Part shown: piece by piece, positions 11,825 to 23,900 of the stretch
How the letters are laid out: each line of letters begins with the position of its first letter
Position numbering within the stretch: the stretch's first letter is position 1
Source of the DNA: Immersiella caudata
Taxonomy: Eukaryota > Ascomycota > Sordariomycetes > Sordariales > Lasiosphaeriaceae
DNA: 64,000 nt
Assembly: GCA_030512335.1 (NCBI GenBank)
Contig: JAULSU010000007.1
Coordinates: forward strand, 4,091,243 to 4,155,242
Reading direction: 5' to 3'
Translations under genes and position numbers: made by a program
The notes under the pieces: generated by a model
What the model was told of the DNA's origin: nothing
The model's input: the letters and a program-made list of their open reading frames with translations, nothing else
Databases searched by the model: none

Positions 11825-13069
11825 GGTGAGCTTGTGGGCGTTTGCTGAGCTCGCGAACGTTTTGGTGGTTGAAACGGGGAAAACTGACAACCGGGAAGGA
11901 AGCCGGTCGAACGTCTTTTTAAGGGGGAAAAATACTGGGGTAGAGTGAGTTGCGGGGTTCAAGTTTCTCACGACGATGAGCGAAGACGGGCGTGATGTCA
12001 AGAACGATGAGAGGCTGATTATGTGAGATCAGATGATAGATGCTTGCCACTCCGGTTCAAATGGCAACGATGTCTCAATCGCCTCTGTGCCTGGGCTCCC
12101 TTTTGTTCCTTCTCTCTCTCTCTCTCTCCATCCTCCCGAACTGTCTAGAGATCATAGACGAGCTAAAGTTCGGCATTGGCGCGAATCTGGCAAGCCCCAG
12201 ATGAGGAACTGAGTCTGTGGCTTTGAGTGTTGTGGGGATAATGTCCGTTAAAGCCGAGAATGTGAGCTATGGGGCGTTCAGCCTTCGTCCGTCTGGTCCC
12301 CGTGACAGCCAGGGTTCCACGATGAGGAAACCCTATCAGATGGGGATGACGTTCTGTGTAAGCCACAAAGGGAGCCAGGGCAGCTAGGGTTGGCGGATGG
12401 CAATACAGTGATGTGATTGGTCGAAAAGAAATAGCCAGGGGCTTGAGAATCTCCCAAGATTGTGGGCATTCTCTCACTTCAAACCCAAAACAACTCGGCA
12501 GAAAGAGATGGGGCAGTCCACCAAACACAATTGGCATTTCTGACAGTTCGTGCATCGTGTTGTGGGTCAAAGCTGCAGGCCATGAGCCAGTCCCGGCGCA
12601 ATGGGTGGCCCGCTGAGGTTCATTGACCGGTTCTCGAAAAGGGGGGGCGACCTGATTGGCGGCGGAAGGCAGACTTTCCATCAGCGATGGGTTGCACAAC
12701 ATCAAGGTCTGCACCAACCACTACACGGGCTCAAAAAAAAAAAAAGTGTGCCCCCTTCAGCTGGAAAGCCGATGGGTTGCCTTAGTGTGGCTTGTGTCAG
12801 CGTTGCCCTGAATGTGCCTAGGCGCTTAAAAGGGGTCGAGTTTGGTCTCAAAGCCTTACGCAAGGGAGCGGTCATGGCATCCCATTATAAAACCCGCGCG
12901 AGGGCCGTGATCCTCGTTCATATCATGGTCGTTCGACATGCGGGTGGCGTTCGGGGTTGCCGTGGCGAACTTTATTCTGCCCTCATCACAAGTCTTATGG
13001 CGCCTCTGATCCCGCGGCCAGACTGCCGTTCGCCAGCGAAATCCCTCCCGTCCGCCCCCGCTGCTGCCC
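11825..13069. other. Intergenic region with CT microsatellite
   Basis: It contains a (TC)n tract at about 12110-12128 and an A-run near 12731. A TATAAAA at 12886-12892 probably serves the seven-helix gene downstream. Also present is an in-frame ATG at 12938 that could begin a short signal-peptide exon for that gene. No separate gene is seen. Confidence 0.4.
12886..12892 (+). promoter_or_regulatory. TATA box
   Basis: TATAAAA lies 46-52 bases before an ATG at 12938 and about 180 bases before the ATG at 13070. Its place argues that transcription starts near 12915-12925 and that the N-terminus of the next gene may begin upstream of 13070. Confidence 0.45.
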
Positions 13070-14563
13070 ATGAACGGAATTCTCTCCACCGGCTCCATGA
13101 CTGATTGTCTGGGCCAATACTCGGGCAGCATCCAGCACTGCGTCTCGGCTTCTCTCTGGAACCCTCACTCGATCAACGCCCTCGCCGATCTGAGGGTCGA
13201 TCACTTGTTCGATGTGATTCCGTACAATCAGACATATGACAAGGACACCGACGTCTTCTCGGACTTTGCATGTCCCGTTGCCTCCCCAATCCTCCCGATC
13301 AAGGACATCTTTTACCTCAACGAAGATGACGCCACCGACTCAGCGTTCCGAGACCCCGCCAATCTCACCGTCGGTGTGCTGGAGCTGACGACCTTTGCGC
13401 AACACCTCTTCCCCTATCCGCTCAACGAGTCGCAACCGGGCGACATTGTCAATTGGTGGATCAATGCCACCCGGCAAGATGTATCCAACGTGACGCTTCT
13501 CCTGCGTCACATCGCGCGGGAGTGCTGGTACGATTACTGCAAGTCGCGCTACATCTCCATGGGCAACCCCGACATCGTCGGCTACGGCGTATGCCCCCCC
13601 TTTCTGCTTTCCTTTCCAAACCTCAGCTAACCCCCTTTTTTCCAGATGTTCGTCTCCATCGTCATACTCCTCCTCCTCACCCTCACCTTCTCCCTTTTAT
13701 CCTTCTCCCCCATCAGCCGCCACCTCCGCGCCGCCCGCCACTCTCAACTCCCCATCCAGACAAAAGCCAACCAATTCAACCTCCGCCTCTCCATCCTCAC
13801 CACCCTCCCCCACCTCCTCGCCACAGCCCTCATCTTCACCGCCTCCATCATCATCTCCTCCTTCGTCTACCGCTGGACAACCCACTCCCGCTTCGACGCC
13901 CTCATGGCCGACGCCCTCTCCATGCTCTGCGCCACATCCATCATCATGCTGTGCGCATCGTACTGGGCCACCACTCCTGACTCTGCATCTGCTCGTCAAC
14001 CGTGGTACATCCCCGCTAGCATTGCGCTTATCGGGGTTCTCAACACCATCCTCTTCGCTACGCATTTCTCGGTGTTTTACAAACCTGGGAAAGTCATTGA
14101 GCGGCTGTGCAATCGCTCCTCTGCCTCGCAGAATCTAGAGTTCAGGAGTAGTTCCGACTTTCAGTACTTCCTGGGCGGATTCATCGCCTGGGCGATGACA
14201 TGCGTGGGGTTGGTATTTCATTATCCGAAGTTGAGGCAGAGGAGGAGGAGACTGAGGGGGTGGAGGTATTGCGTTTGGGTGGTTGCCGAGGGTTTGCCGG
14301 CTGTGGCGGGAATGGCGGCGCTGGCGGTGTATGCGAGGTATTACTGGACGACGAGGGAGGTGATGAAGGAGGTGTATGGGAGCGCGTTTTTGGATGCGAT
14401 TAAGAAGTGGGGGTTTGGGCAGTACCTTGCGTTGGCGACGTGGGGACCGCCGATTTTGCTTTTTTTGTATGTCTATTTTGTCGGGGAGGGGGAAGAGGAA
14501 GGGGAGAAGGGGGAGAAGGAGGGTTGTGAGATAAGGGGGGGTTATCAGTTGGGGTCTAGGTAG
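13070..14563 (+). CDS. Orphan seven-helix membrane protein with glycosylated ectodomain
   Basis: Two exons (13070-13588, 13646-14563) give 478 residues. Residues 1-173 are hydrophilic with five N-glycosylation sequons (Asn53, 98, 119, 132, 140) and five Cys (13, 24, 68, 152, 157), so they are probably outside the cell. Seven hydrophobic segments follow, beginning at the exon junction, and the C-terminal tail is Glu/Gly/Lys-rich. The topology is that of a receptor-like protein, but no GPCR signature was recognised. No signal peptide exists if translation starts at 13070. A short upstream exon from the ATG at 12938 (MRVAFGVAVANFILPSSQ) could be joined in frame by a 45-base intron with a weak donor. 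I kept the conservative start. Third-position usage differs strongly between the start and the end of exon 2. Confidence 0.75.
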
Positions 14564-14639
14564 GTCAAAGGAGATACAGTTGTTGGACGTCTTGGCCGTT
14601 GTCATGAAACTGAAAACAACCCGGTGGACGAGAATGGGA

Positions 14640-15255
14640 CTATCCAACAGATGTACTTAAAAATTTGAGAGAACGACATGATTCTTGTTCCTCTAGACCT
14701 TCAACCTCCTCCCTAGCGTTAACCAAGACTCCCTCCTCGACCTCCTCAAACCATTCCCCATCATCTCCCCGGACAAACTTCATCTCGCCGGCCTCGCCCT
14801 CGTCTCTCTTGCTGGACAACCTCTGACACTTGACACAGGCCAAGGCCATCCTCTCGCCATTGGTGGTAAGCTTGTACTTGAGCCAGTGTCCGTTGGATCG
14901 TCCGACTTGATCGCCACCATAGCTGTTGGTCGTCTTGAAGAAAATTGAGCATTGCTCCATGTTGAGCTCGTTGTAGCCGCCGCCTACGCTGAAGATGAAG
15001 GAGCGAGTTGTGTTGGGGATGTCGATGCACCAGGTGTAGAAGCCCGACTTGGTCACGTCTTGGACCTTATTGATACAGTTTTGCCTCATTGTCATGTTAG
15101 CCTAGCGATACCAAAAGGAGACGGGGGAAAACGAACGACTTGGAAGTGCTCAGACGCTACTTCTTTGCTGCGAATCCAGTCCCTTGGTACTTGCCCTTTG
15201 CCAAGGCCAAGGGGACGGTGGCGGCAAGGAAGCAAAGAAGGGTAGTGAGCTGCAT
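14640..15255 (-). CDS. Secreted cysteine-containing protein, candidate effector-like
   Basis: Two exons (15255-15161, 15084-14640) give 179 residues. The first 19 residues are a clear signal peptide (MQLTTLLCFLAATVPLALA). The 76-base intron has a CTAAC branch point just before its acceptor, and the phases fit. The mature protein has six Cys in the first two thirds, a Gly-Gly-Gly-Tyr-Asn-Glu segment, and an acidic C-terminal third rich in Glu. It is transcribed convergently with the seven-helix gene, with 76 bases between their stop codons. No family was recognised. Confidence 0.7.
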
Positions 15256-16454
15256 GGCTGATAGTAGAACAACGGAATTCGCCGTGCGGAGTTATCGTCT
15301 TTGCTCTGAAACAATAGCAAAGTCTGTTGGTTAACTGCCTTGTCTCAACTCCAACCCCCAGCGAGAGCCGTCAGGTTTTTATCTTATTTTTCTTTCCTCT
15401 CCATGAATTCGGTTCAATCATCAACCTGGAATTGCATCGCGATGCTTTTAATACGGACAGGGCTCAGTCGCTCAGTACTCATATGTGGAGTCCTCGCGAA
15501 GGCTGTGCTCGAGCATTTCAACAGCAGATTCCCCCGTTAATTCCCCGCATTTTCCATGACAGCTGCTATATTGCAGTTTTTAGCGTGCACGCGAAGGATC
15601 AATGTAACCTTGGCATCGGCCCGTCCCACAAAAGTCTTTTATCCGTGACTTCTCTCCGAAGTACCTTAGACAATGGATACGTACCCAGTTCCCGGCTGGC
15701 AAAAAAGATACTTGGAACCCTTCATCGTGGCCGGTCGTTCTCAACTGGTTCTTCGTGTTCCAGGTGAGCCTTTGGCAGCTTTGAAAGATTCCCCTGGACC
15801 GAAACTCACCAGTCGAAACTTGGATGCATTTTCGCTGACTCCCGTCCTGAACTCAATCCTTATTGCTGCCACGAAGAACGCGCAGGACATCAATCCAGGC
15901 CCTCCTCACAAATTGGAAGCTGGGAACAAGAAATACCCCAGGATGCTACCTGTCTTGTGGTTCTTCGGGACTACAACGTGGTCACCACATTCAAAGCGTG
16001 ACACGAGTTAAAACAGGGCGCTTCCAATCTCTACTTGCGCAGGACTAAACTTTCCTCGGCTCTTCTATGGTACGGGTCGCATAACTGGCAAACCGCATGT
16101 GCTGAATGCCATCTCGTGACATGCTATTCAAGCCCCTTACTCACCAGTTCACCGCATGCAGGCAGCCAGAGAGATGGTGATGTAAGCGAGCGCCGCATCG
16201 AACCCTTTTGGGAAAGCCTTGGCGTCTGTCGATCCGCCCTCGGGTGCACTTCTGGTTGGACGTCACTGAAACTCGGACTTGGCAAGAGTAACACAGCCTC
16301 AGACTTTCTCAACTTATAACCGAGAAATCATCTCGCGGTCTTACTCCTTGCATTTCTTCCACAACTTCACCATTCAGTTCAGACCCTCGTAGAGCCCTCT
16401 TCCAGAAACAAAAAACCAAACCACTTAAACTGCCATTGCACCACCACCGCCAAC
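15256..16454. other. Intergenic region (divergent promoters)
   Basis: About 1.2 kb between two divergently transcribed genes. Only short unconvincing frames are present. No repeat or RNA gene is seen. Confidence 0.4.
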
Positions 16455-17219
16455 ATGGGCAACAGCGACTCCAAGATCGCAAACCTATGTCTCCCTGACG
16501 ATCTAGCAGCCCAATCTCTCCCACACCGCTTCACCGCAACCCACAAAGCCTCCTTCTCCAAAATCACTGCCCTCCTCAGCGACCCAGACCATCCCGACAA
16601 ACCCTCCTTTGCCATCACCTGGCCAGCCGGCTGGTACGGAAGCATGATCTTCCACGCCGGACCAACCAAAGACCACCCGGCACTCGCAGCCGCCAAGACC
16701 GCAGGAAAGCTGAGACTCGATTTTGAAGTAGCGCTACCGGCGCTACCGCCAACAGAGCAGCGCACTGAGATATTGCGGTATGAATCGAGGCGGATGCGTG
16801 AAAAGTGGTGGTTTGCGATGCAGATTGGCACCGGGCCGGATGCGCGTGTGGAAAGGTTTGAATGGCGGCGGTCGCACGGAGCGGCGGTTAAGGGGGTAGC
16901 AGGCGGGTCGGGGTGGGGGTGGAAGTTGGTGCGGATGGGTGAGGTTGGTCACGGTGGAGAGGGGCTTGGCGGAGCGGGGGAGGGGGGTTCGGATGGGGAT
17001 GATGACGGGCAGACAGACGGGCTCACGAGCGACGGGAAGGAGGTTGTTGCCGTGTGGGCCGACGCCGGGTTGAGTCTGTCACGGATGGGTGCGTTTGAGT
17101 TTCGGGGGAGCGGAGCGACGGGTGACTTGGGGCTACTTTGGGCTGTTATGGCGCTTGTGACGTGCATGGGGGTTTGGCAGTTGCGGCAGCAGCGGAACGA
17201 GATGGCTGCCGTTACGTAG
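16455..17219 (+). CDS. Conserved-looking hypothetical protein with C-terminal membrane anchor
   Basis: Single exon, 254 residues, with a good start context (CCAACATGG). The N-terminal half looks folded, with many aromatic residues and a FEWRRSHG-type strand near 135. A Gly/Asp-rich low-complexity insert follows (about 165-190), then a short conserved-looking block. The C-terminal hydrophobic helix (about 226-244, LLWAVMALVTCMGVWQL) leaves a short basic tail, suggesting a tail-anchored or single-pass membrane protein. Similar small proteins occur in many moulds, but I cannot attach a function. Confidence 0.7.
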   Translation: MGNSDSKIANLCLPDDLAAQSLPHRFTATHKASFSKITALLSDPDHPDKPSFAITWPAGWYGSMIFHAGPTKDHPALAAAKTAGKLRLDFEVALPALPPTEQRTEILRYESRRMREKWWFAMQIGTGPDARVERFEWRRSHGAAVKGVAGGSGWGWKLVRMGEVGHGGEGLGGAGEGGSDGDDDGQTDGLTSDGKEVVAVWADAGLSLSRMGAFEFRGSGATGDLGLLWAVMALVTCMGVWQLRQQRNEMAAVT

Positions 17220-17739
17220 AGGCTATTTTCTGGGAACCACTATTGACCATTGACATCGTGTCACGAAAATTCGGGTCATGAGAGGGTGAACACCTGTCGG
17301 ACTGATATTTTTTCAATTTTCTGTACCTTGGTTCAGGTTCATGGTCACAATCCTCTTGTGGCCGAAACAAGCACCTCAACTTGAACGCGGACACAACTTT
17401 GTCTCGGCAGTTGAGAGCCCAAAAAGAAATCCATGTCACAAATCATTTTGCCAATGTCTTGGCTCAAAATACGGCAAGTTGGTCAGAACGGCGCTATCTT
17501 TGTTAGCCCCGATGATCGATGGATCTGGTGCTGGGGACAGGTGATTGGGATCACCAAAGCCACACGATGTTTTGGTTGGGCGTTGAGACTAGCGCGATGC
17601 AGCTTTTACACCACTTTGATCAAAATGTGCGGCATTCCCATGAAAATAAATCGCATCCCGCCAAATGTTTGCCGTCCTGTGAAGACGGTTTATTTTATTT
17701 GTATTCTTTTTCTGGCTCTTGCGTGGGCCTTGCATCGTC
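17220..17739. other. Intergenic region upstream of the FAD oxidase gene
   Basis: About 520 bases with no supported gene. Confidence 0.4.
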
Positions 17740-19686
17740 ATGAAGCGCCTCCTTTCCGTCCTTCTCACTCTCAACTGGGGTGTGAGAGTCGATGCCACTG
17801 ATATTCTCAGGCCTTTGCAAACATGCAAGACCATCGCAAAACTCGTTTCTTCCGCCACAGATGTCACATATCCTGCAGCCCGTACGCCCTGTCATCGAAA
17901 TTTCTTGGTACGATCACTCTCTCATCTCGAGCTTCGCTGATTGAATCACCCTTCTAGTGAGTCCCGTAGTGGCAAGCAAAGCTACAGGGCATTGGTTCTT
18001 CTCATCGAATGAAGTCCCAGCATGTGTCGTTGAGGTCGGCTCTCCGGGTGATGTGTCCATCGCGCTTCGCGTCATCGGGGCGGACCGTGCCTCCTTCGCC
18101 GTCATGTCAGGGGGTCATGCCTCAAACCCGGGATTCTCGAGTACGAAGGGAGTTCATGTCTCACTGAGGAAGCTCAGCCAGGTGGTTCTCTCCCCGGATA
18201 AGCGGACCGTTGAAGTTGGATTCGGCCAGGTTCGAGACATCAGACTTGCAGATTGGACTGAGCCGTAGCTGACCAGCATCTCAGAAATGGTTAGACGTCT
18301 TCCGGAAGCTGGACGGTACTGACTATAACGTTGTGGGTGGTCGGGTGCCCGGTCCAGGCGTGGGTGGATTCACCTTGGGAGGGGGCTACTCATGGTCAGT
18401 AAAACACAACGAATAAAGGGGCCTGCTTATTTTCGGGAAGCTGAAATTGAGATGCCGGCAGGAAAACAAATCAATACGGTGTGACCAGCCCCCCAGCCCC
18501 CAGCGTCCCTTCGCCACTTCTAACGCTCATGGACCCAAGGTTTGACCTGCGATACTGTTGAAATATTCAACTTGGTGTTACCTGTGAGCTGTCATCCCAG
18601 TGAGATGAATCATCGCAAGTATGATCTGACCGATTCAAATTACACAGAACGGGACCATAACCACCGCCTCGAAGTCCTTCAACAAGGATTTATTCTTCGC
18701 CCTGAAGGGTGGCATGAACCGCTTTGGAATTGTGACGTCTGCTGTGTTCGTTACACACAAACAGCCCAAGGTTTATGTAAGTCAGCACAACTCAAAAACC
18801 AGCATGATGCTGAAACGGATCCCACAGCTAACCATGAACAGGGGGGGTTAATAGTTTACCCATCTTATTCTGTTGCTGCTCTCTTGAACGAAACAATAAA
18901 GTTTCACTCCAGCAGTACAGACAAGAAAACCCAGATCATCACAACCATTGGCGGGTCCCCTTCCGGAAACACCGCCCTCGCACTCTTCTTCCACGACGGT
19001 CCCGATCAACCACAGTCTCTAAAAACCTTTGAGAATATCCCTCACTTGGTGAGCACTCTCAAATCCCAATCTTTCCTGAGCTTGGTGGAGAGTATTCCGT
19101 CCGAGCTGGCCCAGGTTGCCAACGTTCGCGGTGCATTTGCCACTTTCTCGACCTCTGATATTACGGCAAATTTCGTCTTTGCAATCAAGGAGGAGTGTGA
19201 TGTGAGCCGCCCTTTTGGCACGGTCGGGAGTAAAACTGACGCTTTGGCAGAGACTTGGAGACCTCATGCTGCTGCACTCAGGCATCACAGTGAGCTACGA
19301 TATCGAGCCATTCACCAAATACGGCCAGTTTGGTACCGAGAGCGCATATCCACATGGCCACTCCCCTTTGCCGGTATGATGATCCTTTCGCCTACGCTTG
19401 GGTGATACTGATGACAGCACAGCTAAACCTGTATTTCTCGTGGCTGAATGAGTGGGATGACGACTTTTGGCACGCTCAAATGCGTGCATCGATTGAGCGG
19501 ATGAAGAAAGTGGCCATCGAAGACGGGATTTACGATGACAGCTTCACGCAGTATCCGAACTACGCGCTTTCTGGCGCGACTGCAGAGGATATCTACGGGG
19601 AGGAAAACGCTGCCCGACTTCGAGATATCAGATGGCGAATCGATCCTGAAAGGGTCATGGATTTGGCAGGCGGGTTTGACATCTGA
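17740..19686 (+). CDS. Berberine-bridge-type FAD-linked oxidase
   Basis: Nine exons (17740-17881, 17958-18229, 18285-18394, 18462-18478, 18540-18583, 18648-18776, 18842-19201, 19251-19373, 19423-19686) give 486 residues. A signal peptide (1 to about 19) is followed by the FAD-binding PCMH domain: ACVVEVGSPGDV, then GGHASNPGFSS with the His that usually carries covalent FAD, then VVGGR and GGFTLGGGYSWKTNQYG. The BBE C-terminal block NYALSGATAEDIYGEEN follows. Such secreted flavoenzymes oxidise sugars or small metabolites with O2. Exon 4 is only 17 bases, yet it is required to keep the canonical WKTNQYG motif in frame. The donor of intron 2 (GTTCGA) is weak, but the join reads correctly. The gene lies 1.3 kb upstream of the Ppo gene on the same strand. 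Confidence 0.88.
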
Positions 19687-20953
19687 GGGAAGTTGTTCTG
19701 GAAAGGAGGTAATCAGGGAATAGGCTCGGAAGTTATTATGATGTAGGTATCTGGACTTGCGCGTTACCTGTAATTGTAATCGTAATTAGAGTTGTAAGGT
19801 GGAAATACAAAGAGAAGGGGTGCCAGTATCAAGAGGTCAACATTGAGCACAAAAACCATGGACAGGCAAGATCATTTCCATCCTATCCTCCTCTTTCGGC
19901 GTTATCAGCGATGCAAAAGTGCCCCAGTCGAGGTCTCGGCCCAATCACCTGCACAGCTGACAAACGCCACCCCTTCACTGAGGGTGTGTCGAAACCCCTC
20001 ATGTCTCGGCTGCGGGACGTCAGCACTATGCCACACATGACCTGCATCCAGCCCATCAGCCCAGGCAGCCAGTGTCGTATCCCGCCCATGACCCCTATGC
20101 GGCACGGGCCAGTCAGAACGAAAAGCTCAGCTTCGCCAATGACAAGCAAGAGAGCGCCGCAAGGGTGCATACAATGGGTGTGTGACACGGGGGGATTTCT
20201 CGGTGTGAATTTGTGACAGTTTGGACCGATGAAAATGTGCTGAACCCATGATTTCGAGTGTTCCAGCTTGGTGCGCAACCTGTTGAACCCTGAAAAGCCT
20301 GGCGAGGGATCAAGGGTGCCCATACGAGTCCAGCTAAACTTCCCCCGGGGCATGACCCAATGCACGGCAGCGACGTTCGGGCTTTAGCATGAAAACTCGA
20401 GGAACTTGGACTGTAAAGATACCCATCCATCCTGCATTGAGGACAGCCAATAAGATCCAGTGTATAACGCTGCCGCACTGCAAAATCTCGAGCTCTCGAT
20501 CCGCGATGATTGATCTTGTCTTCAGTCCTTCGCCGCAATTATGCAGCCATTCGGGCTACCGGTGGACGACCAACTGCGGCTGGGGCTGGCTAAAGTGCCA
20601 GTGCTTGCAGGTGGATGGATGCTCATGGCCGCAATTACTGGCACGGGAATCGATGAAATTCCCCGTTCAGCAGCGCCACCCGCAGGTGAGGTGCCATAGA
20701 CCAGACCCCGAGGTGGACTGTGTAACACACACCGCCCGGGGCGGTCCCATTTGGCTGTGCCATACGCACAGTTCACTTGACTCACGCAGTCGGCTTGACT
20801 TCTGCCTGTCGGTTAAGTAACCTGTCAACCCCCAAGAATTCTGCTCCAACCTTGGGCTACAGGACATTCATTTGCCTCTCTGGGAAGTCCTGACGTCGCG
20901 CCTTGCATCGCCCATCCGCACACGCCATAGACAGCCACTCCTGGCCTTTCGAT
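19687..20953. other. Intergenic region, promoter of the Ppo gene
   Basis: About 1.3 kb. No gene or repeat is recognised; short frames on both strands lack coding character. Confidence 0.4.
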
Positions 20954-23900
20954 ATGTCGAAATCGCTCAAAGACGGCCTCGCAAAGGCTCAGCCTAAGAT
21001 TGCGACGAAAATCGCAGATCTGAAGAGGGTCATCAACAAAGCTCTCGCCCCAGAGTCAACATATCCCCACACACCCGGCAACATTGACCCTCCCAAGGTT
21101 TCGGACCTCTGTGCTGACATTCAAGCCCTTGGATTCGAAGACTATGACACCCTTCTTGATTTCCTCAACGCTGCAGTTCATGGAACGGCGGATGACAACG
21201 AGCTTCTCCTGGAACGTCTTATCCAATTGCTTGCAAAGCTACCTGACAGTTCTAAGGAGGGTAAGGGGTTGACAGATGGTCTTTTGCATCAGCTCTGGTC
21301 TTCTCTGGACCACCCACCGACGACATCACTGGACCAGAAATACCGATACCGTTCTGCAGATGGGTCAGGAAACAACGTCAACTACCCAAGCCTCGGCGCT
21401 GCTGGCTCAGCATACGCAAGGACCGTGCCGCCCATGACCTTTCAGCCCCCGAACCAACCCGACCCGAGCCTCATCTTCGACTCTCTCATGGCCAGAGGCG
21501 ACATATTCACGCCGCACCCACAGGGAATCTCCAGCATGCTGTTCTATCTTGCGACTATCATCATCCATGACATCTTTCAAACTTCATCCTCAGATTACAA
21601 CATCAATCTGACATCTTCCTATCTCGATCTCTCACCTCTGTACGGAAGGAACGAGGAGGAGCAGTTGGCCGTGAGGACCATGAAAGACGGTCTGCTGAAG
21701 CTAGATTGTTTTAGCTCCAAGCGCATCCTCGGATTTCCTCCCGGATGTGGAGTATTGCTCATCATGTTCAACCGATACCACAACTACGTCGTGACGCAGC
21801 TGGCGAGGTGAGCCCCCTTCCCCCCTGACTAACGACCCACTTTTCCACCCCCTGTCCCTTTTCCACTGCCCCCCCAATCCTAACCCCTCCAGAATCAACG
21901 AAAACAACCGTTTCAACCCCCCGCCCCCCTCCTTCACTGGCGAAGCCCTCACCACCCACCTCCGTAAACTTGACAACGATCTCTTCCAAACCGGCCGCCT
22001 CATCACGTGCGGCCTCTACGCCAACATCATCCTCAACGACTACGTCCGCACCATCCTCGCCCTGAACCGCGCCCCCACCCTCTGGAATCTCGATCCCCGG
22101 AGCAACCCTGACAAGAACGCGTTCAGCAAGCCGCTTCCGCAGGCTGTTGGGAACCAGGTTTCTGCTGAGTTTAATTTGATTTATCGGTGGCATAGCACGA
22201 TTTCGGAGAGGGATGAGAAATGGACTAAGGAGGAGTTCAAGAGGTTGTTGGATGGGCAGGACCCTGAGACGGCGGATATGGGGACGGTTCTGAGGGCGTT
22301 GGCTAAATTTGAGAGGGAGGTGCCTTCTGAGCCGGAAGAGAGGTCCTTCGGGGGGTTGCTGAGACAGGAAGATGGGACGTATGATGACGCAGCGTTGGTG
22401 AAGATCTTCAAGGAGTCGGTGGAGGATATCGCGGGAGCATTTGGGGCTAACAAGGTGCCGGATGTGCTGAGGTCGGTTGAAATTCTGGGGATTATGCAGG
22501 CGAGGTATTGGAACGTAGCGACGCTGAATGAGTTTCGGACGTTCATGGGGCTGACGAAGCATAAGACTATGGAGGATATTAACCCTGATCCGGTGGTTGC
22601 CAAGAGGTTGAAGGATCTTTATGACTCGCCGGATGGAGTGGAGTTGTACCCGGGGTTGGTGGCCGAGAAGGCGAAGCCGCCGATGGACCCGGGGAGTGGG
22701 CTGTGTGTGAATTACACGACGAGCAGGGCTATCTTGTCGGATGCTGTGGCTCTTATTAGGGGGGATCGGTTTCATACTATCGATTACACGCCCAAGAATG
22801 TCACGAATTGGGGGTGAGTCTGCCTGTAATACTGACATCAACATGCTAACAAAAGAAAGGTACAACGAATCCGATTCCGACCTGTCAGTCAACCAAGGCC
22901 AAGTCTTCCACAAACTCGTCTTCCGGGCCTTCCCCCAGAGCGGGATCCCCAAGAACAGCATCTACGCACACTTTCCACTGGTCGTCCCCTCTGAAAACCA
23001 CAAAATTCACACCAGTCTAGGAACCCTCCCGAAGTACTCCTGGACCCCTCCCCTCTCAAACTCTCCATCACCCATCCGCATCCGGTCCCACGCAGCCATC
23101 ACATCCATCCTGTCCGACCCCACCACTTTCAAAGTCCCCTGGGGAGAAGCCATCATCCACGCAACCTCCTCGCCTTTCTCCTCCTCTTTCTGCCTCGCCG
23201 GTGACACCCCAGCCAACACCACCAACCGCACCCAACTCCACCGCGCCCTCTACTCCCCTCCCGACTGGCCCTCCGACATCCGTTCCTTCCTACGTATTAC
23301 AACCTCCAGCCTCCTCAAGAAACACTCCATCCCCCTCATCCCCCCCTCCCATTCCGAATCAGTAATCTCTTACGAAGTCGACATTATCCGCGACGTTATC
23401 TCTCTCGCCACAACCCACTTCGCAGCCGCGATGTTTAGTCTCCCGCTTAAAACGACGGCGAATCCCCATGGTATCTACACCGAGCAAGAACTCTACCAGG
23501 TTCTCGTCCTGCTTTTTTCTTCGGTTTTCTTCGATGCGGATATCGCGAAGTCGTTCGAGCTTCGGGAGAAAGCCAAGAAGCATACCGCGCAGCTGGGACA
23601 GTTAATTCTCGCGTCGGCGAAGGCTCCTGGGTTGGTTGGGTTTATGAAGAAGGTGGGGGATTTGGTGCATCCTCATCATGATAGCAATGGGAGTGCGAAC
23701 GGAGAGGTGGAGGCGGAGGCAACGATCAAGGGGTTTGGGGAGGCGATAGTGGCGAGGGTGGTGAAGGAGGTTGGCGGTGATGTGGAAGAGGCGGCGTTGG
23801 GGAGTGTGGTCATGCTGGTTGCAAGTGGCGTAGCAAATCAGACGCAGATTCTTTCTCAGGCATTGGATTATTACTTGGGGGTGGGGAGGGAGCATTTGGA

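Noticed and set aside
21768..22961. 397-codon frame antisense to the Ppo gene
   Set aside because: It is the shadow of strongly conserved Ppo coding sequence and is Arg/His/Pro-rich, without domain or splice logic.
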